Positions 15,092-18,728 of a stretch of 18,728 nt of DNA are shown one piece after another (position 1 is the stretch's first letter; each line of letters opens with the position of its first letter). The stretch spans positions 1 to 18,728 of the forward strand of contig URNE01000006.1 of NCBI GenBank assembly GCA_900549045.1, read 5' to 3'. The translations under genes and the position numbers were made by a program. Origin of the DNA: an uncultured bacterium. GTDB lineage: Bacteria > Verrucomicrobiota > Lentisphaeria > Victivallales > UBA1829. The notes beneath the pieces were generated by a model. That model was given only the letters and a program-made list of their open reading frames with translations, was not told where the DNA came from and searched no databases.

Positions 15092-15099
15092 AAATGCAA
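15072..15099 (-). promoter_or_regulatory. Predicted promoter of the response regulator-kinase-esterase operon
   Basis: On the minus strand TTGCAT (15094-15099) and TATATT (15072-15077) are spaced by 16 bases, about 37 bases before the regulator start codon. The rhamnosidase gene ends at 15111 upstream on the same strand, so read-through is also possible. Confidence 0.45.
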
Positions 15100-15110
15100 A
15101 ACCTCCGGAA

Positions 15111-17459
15111 CTATTCTTTGATTACAATTGTGTCAGGTACGCTGATTTTCCACTTTCCGGACCGGAATTCCGCGTCGATCATCCCGCGCGGCGTGAGGAG
15201 ATGCAGCGCGCAGTCGTGATCCGGGGTCTGCGGGTTCAGACGGATCGCGCGGAACCCGGGTTCCACAATCTCAATTCCGAGCAGTCCCCGCATGAAGAAT
15301 GCGCTTGCGCCCGCACTCCAGGCGTGCGAGTGGGTATGCTGAGTCGAAATATCGCCGTTGCAGTAAAACAGCGTCCAGTTTTCAGGCGTGGAAGTGTATC
15401 CCCGATCCGCCCAGCGCGCTCCCCAGCGTTCCCGGACGATGCGCATTCCGAGATCGAACCGTCCGCATTTGTTCAGCGCCCGGATCACGATTCCGCTGGT
15501 GAACGATTCCGCTTCAAGCACATCAGCATCACGCAGATCAAACACGTGAAGAATCGCCTCCTCGCGCGCTTCGCCGTCCAGAAGCCCCGTCATGATGGCG
15601 AGCGCATGAGCGTATTCGCTGGCGGCGTCGGAACGGACGCCGCGGATAATGGAATCGGAAAGACAGTGCCGTTCCGCAATCCAGAATTTCCGGAAGAACG
15701 ATTCCTTGAGTTTCGCTTTTTCCGACTGAAGCTGCTTCACGCGGAAAGAATCGCCGTACAGGCGGCAGATCTTCTCCTGGTCGTCCATCATGCGGTACAG
15801 CAGCGCATTGACCGGGGCGGAAATGCCGTTGCGGGCGTCCTCGCTCGCATTGTAAGCCCAATCCAGAAAGACGGAACTCAGGTTCTCAAGCAGTCCGTCG
15901 TCATTCAGATAGCCGCGGTAGAAATCCATGTTCATGAGCATGACCGGATAGTACTGAAACAGCAGCGAATCATCGCCGGTGAACTCGTAGTACTCCCACA
16001 TGGCGGAATTGAAAAGCAGACCGCAGTCGGTGTAAACCTTCCAGTTCCCGACCGTGAAGTTGGAAAGCTGAGCCAGGGTTCCGGTCGGCAGAATCGAATG
16101 CGCCGTCTGATCCAGATACTTGCGGCACATCGCAGTCTCGCCGAACGTCCACAGCAGACCGTCGAGAATGACGCCGCACGAGTCATACATCCACTGTCCC
16201 TGCTCTCGGCACGGAGTGTCAAAAATATTGTCCGCCGTGCAGAGGTCGATTGTATATGCGCACATATCGAAGACTTTCTGAAGCTGCGCGTCCGCCGTCT
16301 TGAACGCATGCGGATTCGGGAACGGGTAGCGCTCGCAGACTGCCCGGAGAGCGTGGATTTTCAGCGTATACGGAGGAGTTCCGCAGATGCGCAGTTTCAG
16401 ATACCGGAACGATTTCCAGCAGAACGGACGAAAGGTCACCGGCGAGCCGTCAAGGAAGATGCTGTCTGCGTAAACGGAACCGATCGCGTTGTTGAAACAA
16501 CCGTCGACAAGGTCTTCCGCGTAACCGATTTCAATGCGGGTTCCGGAGGGACCCTCCAGTTCGAGTTCCGCGAAACCGCGGATAATGATTCCGAAATCAA
16601 GCAGAATCGCCGGGTCGTATACCTCTCCGCCCGGCACGCTTCCCCATCCCGAAACCGAACAGGTTCCCTCCGCAGTGCAGAGACTTTCCGCATTCTCAAA
16701 GCGGCAGACTTGCGGCTTGCGTCCCTGCGCCGAAAGAGAAATGCTCATATCTTCCGGATTGCGGTGCAGGGAACGGATATGGATACACTCCGTCAACTCC
16801 AGAACCGATTTCGGATAAACAGTCTCCTCGCGCAGGAACGGAATATTGCGTTCCACCAGCCGCAGCCACGGCGAAACCGCGGGCGGAATATCGCTTCCGC
16901 GCCAGTCGACATACACTTTTGCCTTCTGCCAGCAGGAATCGTCAAAACCGCACTCCTTCCAGCCCTTCGGCATTCTGCGGGCGTCGAAAATCTCCTGCCA
17001 CGGATTGTACAGGCTCGGCCCGAAAAAGTAGACGTCTTTTTTCCACGCCTCGCCGGGAATGCTCCGCCAGTCGCCGGAACTCCGTTCGAGGACACGTCCC
17101 GTTTCATCCCGGATCTCCAGCAGCAGTGCCGCCTGGAACATCTTCCCCGTGCTGTAGATCTCCACGGCGACCGCGTTGCGTCCGGGCCGCAGGAACTGTT
17201 TCACATCGCGGACATTGTAAAACTTGTAATACACCTGACTCTGGATCGGCCCGTGTTCCACAAACGTCCCGTTGATCCAGATACGATACCACGTCGCCCC
17301 GGTCAGCGACATCTCCGCTTTTTCCGGAACTTTTCCCAGCTCGAATTCGTGCCGGAAGAGGTAATGCGCGTTCCGCTCCCCCTCCTCCACTTGCGGTTTT
17401 GATTCCACCGGAATATGCGACAACGGATGCGCAATCCATTTTCCCGCCCACTCTTTCAT
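15111..17459 (-). CDS. GH78-type alpha-L-rhamnosidase
   Basis: The 782-residue protein has N-terminal beta-sandwich domains (about 1-380, including LTGATWYRIWINGTFVEHGP, characteristic of bacterial rhamnosidases, and GEVYDPAILLDFG). An (alpha/alpha)6 catalytic barrel (about 385-710) and a short C-terminal beta-domain follow. The signature D414-T-P-C-R-E419-Q-x-Q-W is the counterpart of the D-x-P-x-R-x-E motif region of GH78, with E419 a candidate general acid. The stretch ending THSHAWSAGASAFFMRGLLGIEIVEPGFRAIRL (in outline) is typical of the family end. No signal peptide is visible, so it is cytoplasmic and would remove terminal L-rhamnose from imported oligosaccharides or glycosides. It is divergent from a LacI regulator, with 231 bp between start codons. 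Read-through into the two-component genes 75 bp downstream is possible. Confidence 0.87.
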   Translation of the reverse strand: MKEWAGKWIAHPLSHIPVESKPQVEEGERNAHYLFRHEFELGKVPEKAEMSLTGATWYRIWINGTFVEHGPIQSQVYYKFYNVRDVKQFLRPGRNAVAVEIYSTGKMFQAALLLEIRDETGRVLERSSGDWRSIPGEAWKKDVYFFGPSLYNPWQEIFDARRMPKGWKECGFDDSCWQKAKVYVDWRGSDIPPAVSPWLRLVERNIPFLREETVYPKSVLELTECIHIRSLHRNPEDMSISLSAQGRKPQVCRFENAESLCTAEGTCSVSGWGSVPGGEVYDPAILLDFGIIIRGFAELELEGPSGTRIEIGYAEDLVDGCFNNAIGSVYADSIFLDGSPVTFRPFCWKSFRYLKLRICGTPPYTLKIHALRAVCERYPFPNPHAFKTADAQLQKVFDMCAYTIDLCTADNIFDTPCREQGQWMYDSCGVILDGLLWTFGETAMCRKYLDQTAHSILPTGTLAQLSNFTVGNWKVYTDCGLLFNSAMWEYYEFTGDDSLLFQYYPVMLMNMDFYRGYLNDDGLLENLSSVFLDWAYNASEDARNGISAPVNALLYRMMDDQEKICRLYGDSFRVKQLQSEKAKLKESFFRKFWIAERHCLSDSIIRGVRSDAASEYAHALAIMTGLLDGEAREEAILHVFDLRDADVLEAESFTSGIVIRALNKCGRFDLGMRIVRERWGARWADRGYTSTPENWTLFYCNGDISTQHTHSHAWSAGASAFFMRGLLGIEIVEPGFRAIRLNPQTPDHDCALHLLTPRGMIDAEFRSGKWKISVPDTIVIKE

Positions 17460-17493
17460 CTTCCATCCTTTCCTTTCCGTCTCAGCCGTTTTC

Positions 17494-17507
17494 TGTGTTC
17501 AAACACA
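17494..17507. promoter_or_regulatory. Short palindrome in the rhamnosidase leader
   Basis: TGTGTT and AACACA flank a CA centre, giving a 14-bp palindrome between the predicted rhamnosidase promoter and its start codon. It could be a second operator; by chance alone such a short palindrome is not rare. Confidence 0.3.
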
Positions 17508-17535
17508 CCGCAGACGTTTCTCTCTCATCCGCAGG

Positions 17536-17565
17536 GTCTGCCGCAGAATAAAATACGCGGCAGAC
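17536..17565. promoter_or_regulatory. 9-bp perfect inverted repeat across the rhamnosidase promoter
   Basis: GTCTGCCGC (17536-17544) and GCGGCAGAC (17557-17565) are perfect inverted copies around a 12-base A/T-rich centre that holds the predicted -10 box. Arm centres are 21 bp apart, two helical turns, as for a dimer on one face of DNA. Extra CCGCAG copies lie at 17508 and 17529. No T run follows on either strand, so it is not a terminator. Confidence 0.65.
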
Positions 17566-17578
17566 ACACAATCTTCAA
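17550..17578 (-). promoter_or_regulatory. Predicted promoter of the rhamnosidase gene
   Basis: On the minus strand TTGAAG (17573-17578), a 17-base spacer and TATTTT (17550-17555). Each box matches four of six consensus positions. The inverted repeat arms fall in the spacer and just after the -10 box. Confidence 0.45.
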
Positions 17579-17641
17579 TCCATTTTCCCCGCCCTGCAGC
17601 GCAAAAGATTGAAACAGACGAAACAAAATACGCAACAACGC

Positions 17642-17669
17642 TTGAAAAACCGGGAAACCGCACTATTTT
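17642..17669 (+). promoter_or_regulatory. Predicted promoter of the second LacI regulator
   Basis: TTGAAA (17642-17647), a 16-base spacer and TATTTT (17664-17669). The leader would be only about 15 bases, just covering the GGAGG at 17678-17682 before ATG 17691. Confidence 0.4.
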
Positions 17670-17690
17670 TCAGAAACGGAGGATTCCATC

Positions 17691-18656
17691 ATGAAAACGG
17701 TAAACATTCGAGATGTGGCTAGAGAGGCGGGAACCTCGACTGCGAGCGTTTCGCGCTGGTTGAACGGACAGCCCGGCGTCTCGCGCAGAACGGGAGAACA
17801 CATCACGGAGGTCGCACGCAGCCTCGGATACCGTCCGGCTCTGCAGCGCAAAACAGGCGTGATCACCCTGATTCTCCCCTCTCTCCGCATACAATCGCTT
17901 GGATACTACACGCTCGAATTGCTGAACGCGTTCCGGCATGAAGCGGCAAAACGCGGATTCGGTGTGCTCATCTCCTCTCTCGAAGACGCCGGCCTGCTGC
18001 GCGAAAACATGGTCTCCGGCGCAATATCGTTCGACTTTCTGCGTTCCATCGGACGAACTTTTCCAAATCTGAAAAACATCCCGCTGGTATGCCTGAACGA
18101 CCCGGGGAATCCGCTGGAAGAAGTCGGAACCGTGCTGACCGACGAACGCTCCGGCATCCGCCGGGCTCTGCAATTTCTCAGAGAAAAAGGACACCGCCGG
18201 ATCGGTTTCCTCTCATTCCAGGACGAAAAAGCCTCCCTCGCGAACGAACGGAGACTCCGCGCATTCACCGAAGAGAGCGCCGGGCTCGGCGGGATTGAAC
18301 CGGAGCTTCCGCCCCCGACACTCCCCGTAACCGATGCCGTGTGCGCAATTCTCGCAAAACGCTGTTCCGCAATCATCGTTGCAGGGGAAGGATACGAAGG
18401 ACCCGTTCTCCGCACACTCGCCATGCTCGGAAAACGGATTCCGGAAGATCTCTCCGTCATTACCAGCGAAACCCCGGAATCCTGTTTCCGCACACCGCGC
18501 CAGACAACGATCGGACAGGACTTTCCGGCAATCGCCGCGGCGGCGTTCCATCTCCTCGAAACCATGGTGAAAGGTGAAACTCATCATCCCGCTCCGGTGG
18601 AAGTTCCTCCCGTCTTTACCGTCCGCGAATCCGTTGGACCGTTCCCGCTTTCATAA
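17691..18656 (+). CDS. LacI-family transcriptional regulator with shortened hinge
   Basis: The 321-residue protein has a standard LacI helix-turn-helix at about 4-25 (VNIRDVAREAGTSTASVSRWLNG) and a sugar-binding-protein-like effector domain (TGVITLILPS, IPLVCLND, VLTDERSGIRRALQFLREKGHRRIGFLS, RIPEDLSVITSE). Between the DNA-binding domain and the first strand only nine residues follow the conserved GY (RPALQRKTG), against sixteen in the other LacI protein of this window. The usual N-x-x-A-x-x-L hinge helix is missing, so operator binding or spacing may be unusual. It is divergent from the rhamnosidase gene and is its most likely regulator. GGAGG lies 8 bases before the ATG. The effector is unknown; rhamnose or a rhamnose-containing sugar is an inference from context. 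Confidence 0.9.
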   Translation: MKTVNIRDVAREAGTSTASVSRWLNGQPGVSRRTGEHITEVARSLGYRPALQRKTGVITLILPSLRIQSLGYYTLELLNAFRHEAAKRGFGVLISSLEDAGLLRENMVSGAISFDFLRSIGRTFPNLKNIPLVCLNDPGNPLEEVGTVLTDERSGIRRALQFLREKGHRRIGFLSFQDEKASLANERRLRAFTEESAGLGGIEPELPPPTLPVTDAVCAILAKRCSAIIVAGEGYEGPVLRTLAMLGKRIPEDLSVITSETPESCFRTPRQTTIGQDFPAIAAAAFHLLETMVKGETHHPAPVEVPPVFTVRESVGPFPLS

Positions 18657-18728
18657 CCATCTGAAAAAAATTCCATCTTTTTCCATGTCCGCACTTGAAA
18701 AAAAACTTTTTTGGAATATGTTACATTT
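18657..18728 (+). promoter_or_regulatory. A/T-rich region after the LacI gene with a possible promoter for a gene beyond the window
   Basis: TTGAAA (18695-18700) and TATGTT (18717-18722) are spaced by 16 bases in an A/T-rich end segment. No G/C-rich terminator hairpin is seen after the LacI stop. The gene it would serve is outside the window. Confidence 0.3.

Noticed and set aside
15201..17402. 733-codon open frame on the plus strand opposite the rhamnosidase
   Set aside because: It mirrors the codon bias of the rhamnosidase gene, has no recognisable domain, and its translation is rich in Arg, Pro and Ser, as expected for an antisense shadow.
17536..17565. Inverted repeat before the rhamnosidase as a terminator hairpin
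   Set aside because: It lies between divergent start codons and has no T run on either side; a promoter operator fits better.
17574..17613. TTCAATC / GATTGAA inverted pair with a 26-base gap
   Set aside because: Seven-bp arms with a wide gap in a region of simple sequence may arise by chance; no promoter geometry supports it.
1..18728. CRISPR arrays, tRNA or rRNA genes, transposase or integrase genes
   Set aside because: No regular spaced repeats, RNA gene signatures or mobile-element enzymes were seen on either strand.

Overview
The window is a dense accessory carbohydrate-degradation region, most likely from a gut-type Lentisphaerota bacterium (Victivallis-like) or a close PVC relative. 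The pointer to that group is the protein at 4636-5514. It has a prepilin-type N-terminus (FTLVELLVVIAVIAILAGMLLPALNKAREK in outline) and a C-terminal H-X9-D motif, a protein type that Lentisphaerota and Planctomycetota carry in many copies, often beside glycoside hydrolases. The assignment is by recognition of this pattern, not by a search. Apart from the first 430 bases, the DNA is GC-rich and nearly every base is coding; the longest non-coding stretch is 231 bp (17460-17690).

Layout. (1) 2-430: the 3' end of an AT-rich Sel1-repeat gene, followed at once by a LysR regulator (444-1358, +). (2) 8726 down to 1334 (- strand): a probable five-gene operon encoding a LacI regulator, an AGE-type sugar epimerase, a DUF4434 TIM-barrel protein, a pseudopilin-like protein and a 1091-residue secreted clan-A glycoside hydrolase with a CBM9-like C-terminus. 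A promoter with a LacI-type palindrome at its start point precedes the operon. (3) 8838-9638 (-) and 9754-11607 (+): an AraC regulator divergent from a GH127-type beta-L-arabinofuranosidase, with a near-consensus promoter between them. (4) 17459 down to 11615 (- strand): a GH78 alpha-L-rhamnosidase, an OmpR-type response regulator, its histidine kinase and a CE15-like glucuronoyl esterase. (5) 17691-18656 (+): a second LacI-type regulator with a shortened hinge, divergent from the rhamnosidase.

Together the enzymes suggest breakdown of a branched plant or mucilage heteropolysaccharide carrying L-rhamnose, L-arabinose and esterified glucuronic acid. Five transcriptional control systems (LysR, two LacI, AraC, one two-component pair) serve about six enzymes. 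Only the clan-A hydrolase has a clear signal peptide. The rhamnosidase, arabinofuranosidase, esterase, epimerase and DUF4434 protein look cytoplasmic, so the cell would have to import oligosaccharides, yet no transporter lies in the window. The least explained element is the pseudopilin-like protein placed 26 bp upstream of the secreted hydrolase in a sugar-regulated operon.
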